A stretch of DNA of 46,405 nucleotides from JAHJDS01 sp964569795 (GCA_964569795.1 CAZMVB010000030.1:1-46405), one strand, 5' to 3'. Shown: positions 16,156 through 24,688, counted from the first letter of the stretch. Program-made: numbers and translations. The notes: generated by a model not told the origin, from the sequence alone.

Positions 16156-16668
16156 ATGGCCCAGAAACCAAAATCCGGAAAGCCCGCCCCGAAAAAGCCG
16201 GCCGCCAAGAAGACGGCCGCCAAACCCGCGGCCAAGAAGGCGACCGCCAAGCCGGCGGCTAAAAAATCGGCGGCCAAGCCGGCGGCCAAGAAATCGACCG
16301 CCAAGGCCGCGCCCAAGACGGCGACCAAGGCCGCCAAGCTGGCCACCAAGAAGCCCGCGGCCAAACCGGCCGCCCGGAAACCAGCGGCCAAACAGCCGAA
16401 GCCCCGGGCCGTGGCCTCCGGACCGGAATCCGGCCCCCAGCCGGCGGCGGCCCCGCCGGTCGAGGAGCGGATCGAGTCCCCGGCGGTCCCGGCCGGGCCG
16501 GCGGCTGAACCGATGGAAACGGAGACGACCATGTCCACCAAACGGTCTTCCCGAAAGAAGAGAGATAATTTAGTCGTTCAACCCAAGCCCAAGGGCTTGG
16601 CTGGACCCAAGGCCCTGTACATCGACCATATGCTGACCCGCGTGAGACGGGGCTTCATCACCGGATAG
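16156..16668 (+). CDS. Histone H1-like Lys/Ala/Pro-rich protein sharing the AcsD tail
   Basis: This 170-residue, very basic protein begins 23 bases after acsD, with GGGGAG upstream. Residues 1-85 are imperfect repeats of PAAKK/AAKPAAKK, like the tails of bacterial histone H1-type and AlgP-type proteins. Residues 86-125 are a Pro/Glu-rich acidic spacer. Residues 126-137 are basic (KRSSRKKRD). Residues 138-170 match the AcsD tail at 20 of 33 positions (NLVVxPKP, AGPxAxYI, LxRVxRG). It is probably disordered apart from the tail. The operon position suggests a scaffold or anchoring role for CODH/ACS, but DNA or polyphosphate binding is also possible. An in-frame ATG at 16531, with GGAG six bases before it, could give a 46-residue tail-only peptide. 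Confidence 0.8.
   Translation: MAQKPKSGKPAPKKPAAKKTAAKPAAKKATAKPAAKKSAAKPAAKKSTAKAAPKTATKAAKLATKKPAAKPAARKPAAKQPKPRAVASGPESGPQPAAAPPVEERIESPAVPAGPAAEPMETETTMSTKRSSRKKRDNLVVQPKPKGLAGPKALYIDHMLTRVRRGFITG
16171..16400 (+). repeat. Repetitive DNA encoding PAAKK units
   Basis: This is an imperfect tandem array of roughly 15-30-base units built on gccaagaag / gcggccaag, coding for the Lys/Ala/Pro repeats. Its repeat number is likely to vary between strains. Confidence 0.6.
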
Positions 16669-16694
16669 TTTTGAAAAAGGAGGAGGAACCTCTT

Positions 16695-18731
16695 ATGGCA
16701 GACGACGCCAAAGTCACCCCCGAGCTCAAGGCCAAGAAGAAGGAGGTCAAGCCGTCAGAGCAGACCATCGACTTCGCGACCATGGAGATGCTCGAGAAGG
16801 CCAAACGGGACAACGTCGAGACTATCTTCGACCGGGCCCAGACGATGAAGCCCTGCAACATCGGTGAGCAGGGCACCTGTTGCAAGAACTGCTCGCAGGG
16901 TCCCTGCCGCCTGCCCCTGCCCAAAAAGGGCATCGAGGGCGAGGACACCCGCAAGGGCCTGTGCGGGGCCACCCCCGAGACCATCGCCGCCCGGAACTTC
17001 GCCCGGATGGTGGCCGCCGGCAGCGCGTCCCACTCGGATCACGGCCGGGGCGTGGCCGAGGTCTTCCTGGCCGCGGCCAGAAAAGAGACCGAGGACTACC
17101 AGATCAAGGACACCGAGAAGCTTTTGGAGGTGGCCGATCTGTTCGAGGTGCCGACCAAGGTCAGGGAGGGCGAGGAGCTGGTCGATCGCGACCTGCACGA
17201 CATCGCCGTCGAGGTCGGCGAGAAGGCCCTGGCCGAGTGGGGCCGGCAGGACGGCGAGATCTACTACGCCAAGCGCGCCCCCCAGGCGACCTATGACATG
17301 TGGAAGGAGCAGGACATCATCCCCCGGGGCATCGACCGCGAGGTGGTCGAGATCATGCACCGGACCCACATGGGCGTTGACCAGGATTACAGGAACCTGG
17401 TCAAGCAGTGCTCCCGGGCGGCCCTGGCCGACGGCTGGGCCGGGTCGATGATCGCCACCGACCTCCAGGACATCCTGTTCGGCACCCCCTATCCGGTCCA
17501 CGGCGAGATCAACCTGGGCGTGCTCAAGGCCGACCACGTCAACATCATCGTCCACGGCCACGAGCCGCTCCTGTCCGAGATGATCGTCGTCGCGGCCAAC
17601 GACCCGGAGATGATCGAGTACGCCAAGAGCAAGGGCGCGGCCGGGATCACCCTGGCCGGGATGTGCTGCACCGCCAACGAGATCCTGGTCCGGCACGGCA
17701 TGCCCATCGCCGGCAACTATCTCCAGCAGGAGCTGGCGATCATCACCGGCGCCGTGGACGCCATGGTGGTGGACGTCCAGTGCATCATGGAGAACATCGC
17801 CAACGTGGCCGAGTGCTACCACACCAAGATCATCACCACCAACCCCCGGGCCAAGATGGAGTCCGGGGACACGCTCCACATCGAGTTCGACGAGCACTAC
17901 GCCCTTGAGGACGCCAAGCGGATCGTCAGAGAGGCCATCGACAACTACCCGAACCGGAAGTCCGAGGTCTTGATCCCGACCCAGAAGGAGCTGATGGTCG
18001 CCGGCTTCTCGACCGAGGCCATCGAGTACCACCTGGGCGGGACCTTCCGCGGCTCGTTCGTGCCCCTGAACGATAACATCATCAACGGCCGGATCCGCGG
18101 CGTGGCCGGCGTGGTCGGCTGCAACAACGCCCGGACGATGCACGACTCGGCCCATTTGATCGTGGTCAAGGAGCTTCTGAAGAACGACGTCATCGTCCTG
18201 ACCACCGGCTGCAACGCCATGGCCTGCGGCAAGGCCGGCCTGCTGACCCCCGAGGCGGCCAAGGTATATTGCGGCCCGGGGCTGGCCGAGGTCTGCGAGA
18301 CCGTGGGCATCCCGCCGGTCCTGCACATGGGCTCCTGCGTGGACAACTCGAGGATCCTGACCGCGGCCACCGAGGTGGTCAGGGCCGGGGGCCTGGGCAA
18401 CTCCATCGCCGATCTGCCCGCGGCCGGCGCCGCCCCCGAGTGGATGAGCGAGAAGGCCATCTCCATCGGCCAGTACTTCGTCGCCAGCGGCGTTTACACC
18501 CTGTTCGGCGTCACCCTGCCGGTCACCGGCGCGCCGCGCTTCCAGAAGTACCTGTTCGAGGAGCTGGAGGACATCTACGGCGGCAAGTGGGACATGGTGG
18601 CCGATCCGTACGAGATGGCCAGGAAGATGATCGCCCACATAGACAAGAAGCGCCAGGCCCTGGGCATCGACAAGGCCCGGGAGCGGGTGCTCATGGATAT
18701 GGCCGACCGCCGCGCTCTGGAAGCGGGTTAG
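16695..18731 (+). CDS. acsA: Ni-Fe-S carbon monoxide dehydrogenase catalytic subunit
   Basis: AcsA/CooS interconverts CO2 and CO at the Ni-Fe-S C-cluster and forms the core of the CODH/ACS complex. The protein has 678 residues, the usual length. The N-terminal cluster motif holds C54, C62, C63, C66, C71 and C90 for the D and B clusters. C-cluster ligands are recognisable as H289 (HGHEP), C324 or C325 (GMCCTANE), C363 (DVQCIMEN), C476 (GVVGCNNAR), C506 (TTGCNAMACGK) and C548 (HMGSCVDNSR). The start is ATG at 16695 after AAGGAGGAGG; the frame opens earlier but would place the ribosome site inside the gene. It lies between the tail protein and acsB. Confidence 0.97.
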   Translation: MADDAKVTPELKAKKKEVKPSEQTIDFATMEMLEKAKRDNVETIFDRAQTMKPCNIGEQGTCCKNCSQGPCRLPLPKKGIEGEDTRKGLCGATPETIAARNFARMVAAGSASHSDHGRGVAEVFLAAARKETEDYQIKDTEKLLEVADLFEVPTKVREGEELVDRDLHDIAVEVGEKALAEWGRQDGEIYYAKRAPQATYDMWKEQDIIPRGIDREVVEIMHRTHMGVDQDYRNLVKQCSRAALADGWAGSMIATDLQDILFGTPYPVHGEINLGVLKADHVNIIVHGHEPLLSEMIVVAANDPEMIEYAKSKGAAGITLAGMCCTANEILVRHGMPIAGNYLQQELAIITGAVDAMVVDVQCIMENIANVAECYHTKIITTNPRAKMESGDTLHIEFDEHYALEDAKRIVREAIDNYPNRKSEVLIPTQKELMVAGFSTEAIEYHLGGTFRGSFVPLNDNIINGRIRGVAGVVGCNNARTMHDSAHLIVVKELLKNDVIVLTTGCNAMACGKAGLLTPEAAKVYCGPGLAEVCETVGIPPVLHMGSCVDNSRILTAATEVVRAGGLGNSIADLPAAGAAPEWMSEKAISIGQYFVASGVYTLFGVTLPVTGAPRFQKYLFEELEDIYGGKWDMVADPYEMARKMIAHIDKKRQALGIDKARERVLMDMADRRALEAG

Positions 18732-18782
18732 TCACGCTGAATCGAACCGCAGCACGCCTCTTATGAAGGGAGGGTATGGACA

Positions 18783-21005
18783 ATGTCGAAACTGGTAGCC
18801 TTCGCCGCCATCCAGGGCGCTTATTCGATCGTCTCGGACACCGAGGGGAAATATAAAAAGGCCCTGGCCAAGTTCGGCGGCTCCCAAAAACTGGAATTCC
18901 CCAACACGGCCTACTACCTGCCGATCATCTACTCGCTGTTGGGCATTCCCATAAAGACCCTGGACGACGCCAAGCGTCCCCTGGAGATCTGCCGGAAGCT
19001 CCTGCCGCCTCACGTCTCGGCCAACTTCGGGGCCCTGCCCTACCTGGGACCGCTCCTGGACGCGGGCATGGCCGCCCTGTTCGCCGAGGAGATCGCCGAG
19101 GCCATCCGTTACGTCGAGGATCCCGACTTCTACCTGGTCAGCGAGGACATCGACGAGGACAACGGCAAGATCTGGCTGGGCGCGGCCGAGGACACGGTCT
19201 TCCGCAAAAGGGGCGTCGAGTTCGTGGACGGCACCGCCCCCGGATTCGCCGCCATCGTCGGCGCCGCCCCGGACCCCGAGACCGCCAAGACCATCGCCGA
19301 GGAGTACCAGCGGCGCAACCTGTACGTCTTCATGTGCGCCAACCGGGCCGGGACGACCTTCTCCGAGCAGCTCCTCGAGGCCGGCGTCCAGATCGGCTGG
19401 AACACCCGGCTGGTGCCCTATGGTCCGGACATCTCGGCCGCCGTGTTCGCCCTGGGCTTCGCCAACCGGGCGGCCATGGCCTTCGGCGGCGTCGAGCCCG
19501 GCGACTACAAGAAGATGCTCCACTACAACAAGGACCGCATCTTCGCCTTTGTCAACGCCCTGGGCGAGGTCAACGCCGAGTGGGCGGCCAACGCCGCCGG
19601 CTGCGTCAACTGGGGCTTCCCGACCATCGCCGACACCGACATCCCCGAGATCCTGCCCACCGGCGTGTGCACCTACGAGCACGTCGTGGCCAACGTGCCC
19701 CACGAGGAGATGGTCAACAAGTCGGTCGAGATCCGCGGCCTCAAGGTGACCATCACCAAGGTCAACGTCCCCATGAGCTACGGCGCCGCCTTCGAGGGCG
19801 AGCGGGTCCGCAAGGACGAGCTGATCGTCGAGATGGGCGGGGGCAAGACCCAGGCCACCGAGCTGGTCGAGATCGCCGACATGAACGCCATCGAGGACGG
19901 CCAGGTCGAGGTCGTCGGGGTCAATGACCTCTCGACCCTCAAGCCCGGCACCCGGCTCCCCCTGGGCATCTTCGTCCAGGTGGCCGGCCGCAAGATGCAG
20001 AAGGACTTCGAGCCCATCCTGGAGCGGCAGATCCACCACCTGATCAACTACGCCCAGGGCATCATGCACATCGGCCAGCGCGACATCGCCTGGATCCGCG
20101 TCGGCCAGGGGGCCCTGGACAAGGGCTTCAAGCTCGAGCACATCGGCAACATCATCCACGACATGTACCACAAGGACTTCGGCTCGATCCTGGACAAGGT
20201 CAAGGTCACCCTCTACACCGAAAAGGACGACGTGGCCAAGCTGACCAAGAAGGCCCGCCAGATGTACAAGGAGCGGGACGAGCGCGTCGAGAACATGACC
20301 GACGAGACGACCGAGACCTACTACTCCTGCACCCTGTGCCAGTCGTTCGCGCCGTCCCACGTCTGCGTGGTCAGCCCGGAGCGGACCGGCCTGTGCGGCG
20401 CCTACAACTGGATGGACTGCAAGGCCTCCTTCGAGATCAACCCCACCGGCCCCAACCAGCCCATAGAGAAGGGCGAGGTCGTGGACCAAGTCCTGGGCCA
20501 GTGGCAGGGGGTCAACGACTTCGTGTACAAGGCCTCGCGGCAGAAGATCGACCACTACAACTTCTACTCGATCGTCTATGACCCGATGACCACCTGCGGC
20601 TGCTGCGAGTGCATCGCCGCCGTCCTGCCGACCTGCAACGCGGTGATGACCGTCAACCGGGACTACACCGGCGAGACGCCCTGCGGCATGAAGTTCACCA
20701 CCCTGGCCGGCGTCATGGGCGGCGGGCAAAGCAGCCCGGGCTTCGTCGGCCACTCCAAGTTCAACATCACCCAGCGCAAGTTCATCGTCGGCGACGGCGG
20801 CCTGGTCCGCCTGGTGTGGATGCCCAGGATCCTCAAGGAAGAGATAAAGGAGCGCATCGACAAGCGGGGCGAGGAGATCGGGGTGCCCAACCTCTACGAT
20901 CTGATCGCCGACGAGACCATCGCCACCGATGAGAACACCCTGTACGAGTGGCTGCAGAAGGTCGATCACCCCGTGCTGAAGATGGACCCCATCGTCGGCG
21001 GGTAG
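18783..21005 (+). CDS. acsB: Acetyl-CoA synthase, CODH/ACS beta subunit
   Basis: AcsB makes acetyl-CoA from CO, a methyl group from the corrinoid protein and CoA, or cleaves it in reverse. The 740-residue length matches bacterial AcsB, which keeps the N-terminal CODH-binding domain. A-cluster ligands are C516, C519, C528 and C538 for the 4Fe-4S cube, and the CGC motif C605-G-C607 for the distal nickel. These are exactly ten residues later than the Moorella positions as I recall them (506, 509, 518, 528, 595, 597). The start is ATG at 18783 behind AAGGGAGGG. It follows acsA by 51 bases. Confidence 0.97.
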   Translation: MSKLVAFAAIQGAYSIVSDTEGKYKKALAKFGGSQKLEFPNTAYYLPIIYSLLGIPIKTLDDAKRPLEICRKLLPPHVSANFGALPYLGPLLDAGMAALFAEEIAEAIRYVEDPDFYLVSEDIDEDNGKIWLGAAEDTVFRKRGVEFVDGTAPGFAAIVGAAPDPETAKTIAEEYQRRNLYVFMCANRAGTTFSEQLLEAGVQIGWNTRLVPYGPDISAAVFALGFANRAAMAFGGVEPGDYKKMLHYNKDRIFAFVNALGEVNAEWAANAAGCVNWGFPTIADTDIPEILPTGVCTYEHVVANVPHEEMVNKSVEIRGLKVTITKVNVPMSYGAAFEGERVRKDELIVEMGGGKTQATELVEIADMNAIEDGQVEVVGVNDLSTLKPGTRLPLGIFVQVAGRKMQKDFEPILERQIHHLINYAQGIMHIGQRDIAWIRVGQGALDKGFKLEHIGNIIHDMYHKDFGSILDKVKVTLYTEKDDVAKLTKKARQMYKERDERVENMTDETTETYYSCTLCQSFAPSHVCVVSPERTGLCGAYNWMDCKASFEINPTGPNQPIEKGEVVDQVLGQWQGVNDFVYKASRQKIDHYNFYSIVYDPMTTCGCCECIAAVLPTCNAVMTVNRDYTGETPCGMKFTTLAGVMGGGQSSPGFVGHSKFNITQRKFIVGDGGLVRLVWMPRILKEEIKERIDKRGEEIGVPNLYDLIADETIATDENTLYEWLQKVDHPVLKMDPIVGG

Positions 21006-21014
21006 TTCACGTGA

Positions 21015-21045
21015 GCGCCGGACGTCGTCCGCCGTCGTCCGGCGC
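21015..21045 (+). other. Intercistronic hairpin between acsB and acsC
   Basis: A perfect 10-bp stem (21015-21024 with 21036-21045, GCGCCGGACG and its complement) with an 11-base loop lies in the 89-base gap. No U-tract follows, so it is not a standard terminator. It may set mRNA processing or stability, and so the ratio of AcsA/B to AcsC/E. Confidence 0.5.
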
Positions 21046-21094
21046 CCTCTCGAAATGTCCCAGCGGCCGCCCGGCCCGAGATAAGGAGTAGATT

Positions 21095-22441
21095 ATGGCG
21101 CTGACCGGAATCCAGATCTTCAAGTTGTTACCCAAGACCAACTGCGGCGATTGCGGGGTGCCGACCTGCCTGGCCTTTGCCATGAACCTGGCGGCGGGCA
21201 AGGCCGAACTGGACTCGTGCCCCCACGTCTCCGAGGAGGCCAAGGCCCAGCTGTCCGAGGCCTCGGCGCCCCCCATCCGTCCGGTGAAGATGGGCGGAGG
21301 CGAGGCCTCGGTCACGACCGGCGGCGAGACGGTCCTCTTCCGCCACGAAAAGACCTTTTACAATCCGACGCCCCTGGCGGCGGTCCTGGCCGACGACGAC
21401 CCCGGGGCCGACGACAAGCTCAAGCGGTGGATGACCTACCGCTGGGAGCGGGTCGGCCTGATCCTCAGGCCGGAGATGGTGGCGGTCAAGGCCTCGGGCG
21501 ACGACGCTGCCAAGTTCGCGGCCATGGTCAAGAAGGTCATCGACGGCACCGACTTCATTCCGATCCTGATGAGCGAGAACAAGGACGTCCTGGCGGCCGG
21601 CCTGGAGGCCTGCGGCGACCGGGTGCCCCTGCTCTACGCCGCCACCAACGGCAACCTGGACGACCTGGTCGAGTTGGCCAAGGACAAGAAGGCCCCCCTG
21701 GCGATCAAGGCCGGCTCGGTGGCCGACCTGGAGCCCCTGACCGAGAAGGCGGCCGCCGCCGGGCTCAAGGACCTGGTCATCGATCCCGGGTCCCGGGAAC
21801 TCAAGGCCGCCTTCGAGGACAGCCTGGCCATCCGCCGGGCGGCCCTGATGGACCTCAACCGGGCCCTGGGCTACCCGACCATCGCCTTCCCGGGCGAGAT
21901 GGCCGACGATCCGGACCAGGAGACCTTGGCCGCGGCCATGCTCATCGCCAAGTACGGCGGGATCGTGGTCCTGAGCGACTTTGTGGCCGAGAGCCTCTTC
22001 CCGCTGCTCCTGGAGCGGCTCAACATCTTCACCGACCCCCAGCGGCCGATGACCGTCACCCAGGGCATCTACGAGATCAACAACCCCGGCCCGGACTCCC
22101 CGGTGTGCGTCACCTCGAACTTCTCGCTGACCTACTTCATCGTCGCCGGCGAGATCGAGGCCTCCCGGGTGCCGACCTGGCTGATGATCATGGACACCGA
22201 GGGCCTGTCGGTCCTGACCGCCTGGGCGGCCGGCAAGTTCGCCGGCGACGCGGTGGGCATCTTCGTCAAGAAGAGCGACATCTCGGACAAGGTCAAGCAT
22301 CAGTCGATCATCATTCCCGGCTACGCGGCCGCCATCTCCGGCGACCTCGAGGAAGAACTGCCGGGCTGGAACGTGCAGATCGGCCCCCGCGAGGCGGCCC
22401 ATTTGCCCAAGTTCCTCAAGGAGTGGTCCCCGGGCAAGTAG
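21095..22441 (+). CDS. acsC: Corrinoid iron-sulfur protein large subunit (gamma)
   Basis: AcsC/CdhE is the 448-residue large subunit that carries cobalamin and a low-potential 4Fe-4S cluster used for reductive activation of the cobalt. Cluster cysteines are C17, C20, C25 and C42 (NCGDCGVPTC, then SCPH). A TIM-barrel domain follows (~90-310). The C-terminal corrinoid-binding domain has TNFSLTYFIVAGEIE-like sequence and the conserved VPTWLMIMDTEGLSVLTAW region. Length is typical. The start is ATG at 21095 behind ATAAGGAG. It pairs with the operon's AcsD. Confidence 0.96.
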   Translation: MALTGIQIFKLLPKTNCGDCGVPTCLAFAMNLAAGKAELDSCPHVSEEAKAQLSEASAPPIRPVKMGGGEASVTTGGETVLFRHEKTFYNPTPLAAVLADDDPGADDKLKRWMTYRWERVGLILRPEMVAVKASGDDAAKFAAMVKKVIDGTDFIPILMSENKDVLAAGLEACGDRVPLLYAATNGNLDDLVELAKDKKAPLAIKAGSVADLEPLTEKAAAAGLKDLVIDPGSRELKAAFEDSLAIRRAALMDLNRALGYPTIAFPGEMADDPDQETLAAAMLIAKYGGIVVLSDFVAESLFPLLLERLNIFTDPQRPMTVTQGIYEINNPGPDSPVCVTSNFSLTYFIVAGEIEASRVPTWLMIMDTEGLSVLTAWAAGKFAGDAVGIFVKKSDISDKVKHQSIIIPGYAAAISGDLEEELPGWNVQIGPREAAHLPKFLKEWSPGK

Positions 22442-22523
22442 GGGGCCTGGTACACTGGCGCCGGCCGGAGCCTGAAGGCGGGTCGCCTCTGATTCATTTA
22501 TTGACATTGGCGAGAGGGAAAAA

Positions 22524-23456
22524 ATGATCTGTGTCGGTGAAAGCCTGAACGTCATCAGCAAGAAGATCGGCGCCGCCTTCAAGTCCTTTGACCCCGGGCC
22601 CCTCGTGGAGGAGGCCAAAAGGCAGGTCGAGGCCGGCGCGGACTACATTGACCTCAACATCGGCCCGGCCCGCAAGGGCGGCGACGAACTGATCGAGTTC
22701 GTCCTCAAGACCGTCCAGGAGGTGATCGATATCCCGGTCTGGATCGACACCACCAACATGGACGTCCAGGCCCACGGCTGGAAGGTCATCAAGGACGCGG
22801 ACAAGTGCGTCTGGAACTCGATCATGGCCCGGCCCGAGGTTTACACCAAGGCCCTGCCCATCGCCGCCGAGGCCGGTTGCGACATCGTGGCCCTGATGTG
22901 GGGCCCCGAGGGCCTGCCCCGGGACGAGAACGAGCGGGCCGCCCTGGCCGCCGAGTTGATCTACACCGCCAACGAGGCCGGCATCCCCAACGAAAAGATC
23001 TGGGTGGACGGCATCGTCACCCCGGTCAACATCCAGCAGCCCCAGTCGATGAGCCTGCTCAACTTCCAGGCCATGCTCGCCGACATCGCCCCGGGGTGCA
23101 AGTCCACCTGCGGCCTGTCCAACATCAGCAACGGGCCGCCCGAGCATCTCCGGTCTATCCTGAACACGACCTTCATGGTCATGCTCGAGCGCTTTGGAAT
23201 GTACTCCTGCATCATCGACGTCCACGATCCCAAGATCATGGCCGTGGCCAAGGGCCAGCGGCCCGACATCGTCGAGGCCATCCACCGGGTCATGGACGCC
23301 ACCAACATCGACGCCGCCCTGACCGGCCAGCCCCTGGTGAGCGAGGACGTCAAGCCCGCCGACGTGAGCGACGACAAGGAGATCCAGGACTACGTCAAGA
23401 CGGCCAAGGTCATCTTGGGGCATTCGCTGTACTCGGATTCGTGGCTGGAGGTCTAA
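22524..23456 (+). CDS. acsE: Methyltetrahydrofolate:corrinoid/iron-sulfur protein methyltransferase
   Basis: AcsE transfers the methyl group of 5-methyl-tetrahydrofolate to AcsC. The pterin-binding TIM barrel is recognisable from GESLNV (5-10), YIDLNIGPAR (41-50), WIDTTN with D75, N98, D162 in WVDGIVTPVN, and GLSNISNG near 197-204, which correspond to folate-binding residues of the Moorella enzyme. At 310 residues it is longer than the Moorella protein (about 262), with an extra C-terminal segment. The start is ATG at 22524 with GAGAGGG upstream. It is the last recognisable acs gene. No acsF/cooC maturation or activator gene lies in the window. Confidence 0.95.
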   Translation: MICVGESLNVISKKIGAAFKSFDPGPLVEEAKRQVEAGADYIDLNIGPARKGGDELIEFVLKTVQEVIDIPVWIDTTNMDVQAHGWKVIKDADKCVWNSIMARPEVYTKALPIAAEAGCDIVALMWGPEGLPRDENERAALAAELIYTANEAGIPNEKIWVDGIVTPVNIQQPQSMSLLNFQAMLADIAPGCKSTCGLSNISNGPPEHLRSILNTTFMVMLERFGMYSCIIDVHDPKIMAVAKGQRPDIVEAIHRVMDATNIDAALTGQPLVSEDVKPADVSDDKEIQDYVKTAKVILGHSLYSDSWLEV

Positions 23457-23524
23457 GACCCTCCGCTGCCCCCCGTGGCCCCAACTGAACCACCGGGGTC
23501 GCCACGAACCTCCGGGTGTCGTTG

Positions 23525-23557
23525 TAAAAAAAGCCGGGGCTCGAATGGGCCCCGGCT
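23525..23557. terminator. Hairpin after acsE, possible terminator
   Basis: A perfect 9-bp stem (23532-23540 with 23549-23557) with an 8-base loop lies 75 bases past acsE. Seven A residues precede it and only GTT follows. It is therefore a textbook terminator on the minus strand and a weak one on the plus strand. It may partly separate the acs operon from the asparaginase gene. Confidence 0.5.
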
Positions 23558-23562
23558 GTTCC

Positions 23563-24651
23563 ATGAACATCGAACCGATCATGGGCCCAGACAAGACCCA
23601 AAGCGACCCGGCCGGCCTCACTCCGGGCGTCCCCCTGGCCGCGGCCTTCCGTGGCGGCCTGATCGAGTCCGTTCACTTTGGCCACGTGGCCGTGGTCGAT
23701 CCCCGGGGCCGGGTGATCCAGTCCCGGGGCAACCCCGGCTTCCCCACCTTTCTCCGCTCCTGCGCCAAGCCCCTCCAGGCCCTGGCCGTGCTCGAGACCG
23801 GCGCCGCCCAGGCCTTCGGCTTCGAGGACCGCGAACTGGCGGCCATGTGCGGCTCGCTCAACGGCCAGGATTTTCAGGTCAAGGTCGTGCGGTCTATCCT
23901 GGCCAAGATTGGTTTGGACGAAGAATATTTAAAGTGTGGACCGCAGAGGCCAAGCCACCGCCCCACGGCTAAAGAACTACAGCGTATGGGCCAACCCTTC
24001 GGGGCCATCCACAACAACTGCGCCGGAAAACACGCCGCCATGCTGGCCGTGTGTCGGCACCTGGGCCTTCCGGTCGAGGACTACGACGCCCCGGACCACC
24101 CGGTCCAGCGCCTGATTTTGAAAATCATCGCCGAGACATGCGCCGTGCCTGACGAAAAAATCGGGATCGGGGTGGACGGCTGCGGGGTGCCGGTCTTCCG
24201 CTTGCCCCTGAAAAATCTGGCCCGGGCCTTTGCCGGCCTGGCCGACCCCGAGGCGGCCGGCTGGTCCGGGTCGAGGCGGACCGCGGTGGGACGCCTGATG
24301 GGGGCGGCCCTCGGGCATCCGGAGATGATCGCCGGTGACGAGCGGCTGGGCACGGACCTGATGCGGGCCGCGGGCGGGCGGATCCTGGCCAAGGTCGGCG
24401 GCGAGGGGTCCTATGCCGTGGCCTGGCCCGAGCGGGGCCTGGGGATCGCCCTGAAGATCACCGACGGGGCCATGCGGGCCCTGGGCCCGGCTGTCATCGG
24501 CCTGTTGCGCCAGCTGGGCGCCCTGAGCGACGGGGAGTCGGATTCCCTGAAGTCTTACGCCCAACCGCCCGTCAAGAACCACCGGGGAGAGGTCGTGGGC
24601 CGTCTGGCCCCGCTGACTGGACCGGGCCGAAACGTCTTCGCCAACCCATAG
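23563..24651 (+). CDS. L-asparaginase II family (Rhizobium etli ReAV type)
   Basis: This predicted cytoplasmic amidohydrolase converts L-asparagine to aspartate and ammonia. It belongs to the asparaginase family unrelated to E. coli AnsB. From the ATG at 23563 (362 residues), the signature residues are S66 and K69 (RSCAKPLQ), S98, C153 and K156 (NNCAGKHA), and D205 and C207 (GVDGCGVP). All are 18 positions after the ReAV residues S48, K51, S80, C135, K138, D187 and C189 as I recall them, so the active site and zinc site look intact. No good ribosome site precedes either 23563 or the next ATG at 23581. An ATG at 23545 lies inside the hairpin loop and is unlikely. Confidence 0.85.
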   Translation: MNIEPIMGPDKTQSDPAGLTPGVPLAAAFRGGLIESVHFGHVAVVDPRGRVIQSRGNPGFPTFLRSCAKPLQALAVLETGAAQAFGFEDRELAAMCGSLNGQDFQVKVVRSILAKIGLDEEYLKCGPQRPSHRPTAKELQRMGQPFGAIHNNCAGKHAAMLAVCRHLGLPVEDYDAPDHPVQRLILKIIAETCAVPDEKIGIGVDGCGVPVFRLPLKNLARAFAGLADPEAAGWSGSRRTAVGRLMGAALGHPEMIAGDERLGTDLMRAAGGRILAKVGGEGSYAVAWPERGLGIALKITDGAMRALGPAVIGLLRQLGALSDGESDSLKSYAQPPVKNHRGEVVGRLAPLTGPGRNVFANP

Positions 24652-24659
24652 AAATAGAT

Positions 24660-24688
24660 TTGTATTGCAAGCCAGTTATTGGTAAAAT
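24660..24688 (+). promoter_or_regulatory. Candidate promoter of the small exported protein gene
   Basis: TTGTAT (24660-24665), a 17-base spacer and TAAAAT (24683-24688) lie in an unusually AT-rich gap 50 bases upstream of the gene. Confidence 0.4.

Noticed and set aside
16156..16668. True eukaryote-like histone H1
   Set aside because: Only the low-complexity Lys/Ala/Pro composition is similar; there is no globular winged-helix domain.
16755..18638. 627-codon minus-strand open frame opposite acsA
   Set aside because: Same shadow effect; no domain and no ribosome site.
18732..20969. 745-codon open frame on the minus strand opposite acsB
   Set aside because: It is a shadow of a GC-rich gene with strong third-base bias; the protein is low-complexity Val/Leu/Gly/Asp-rich and the plus strand clearly encodes AcsB.
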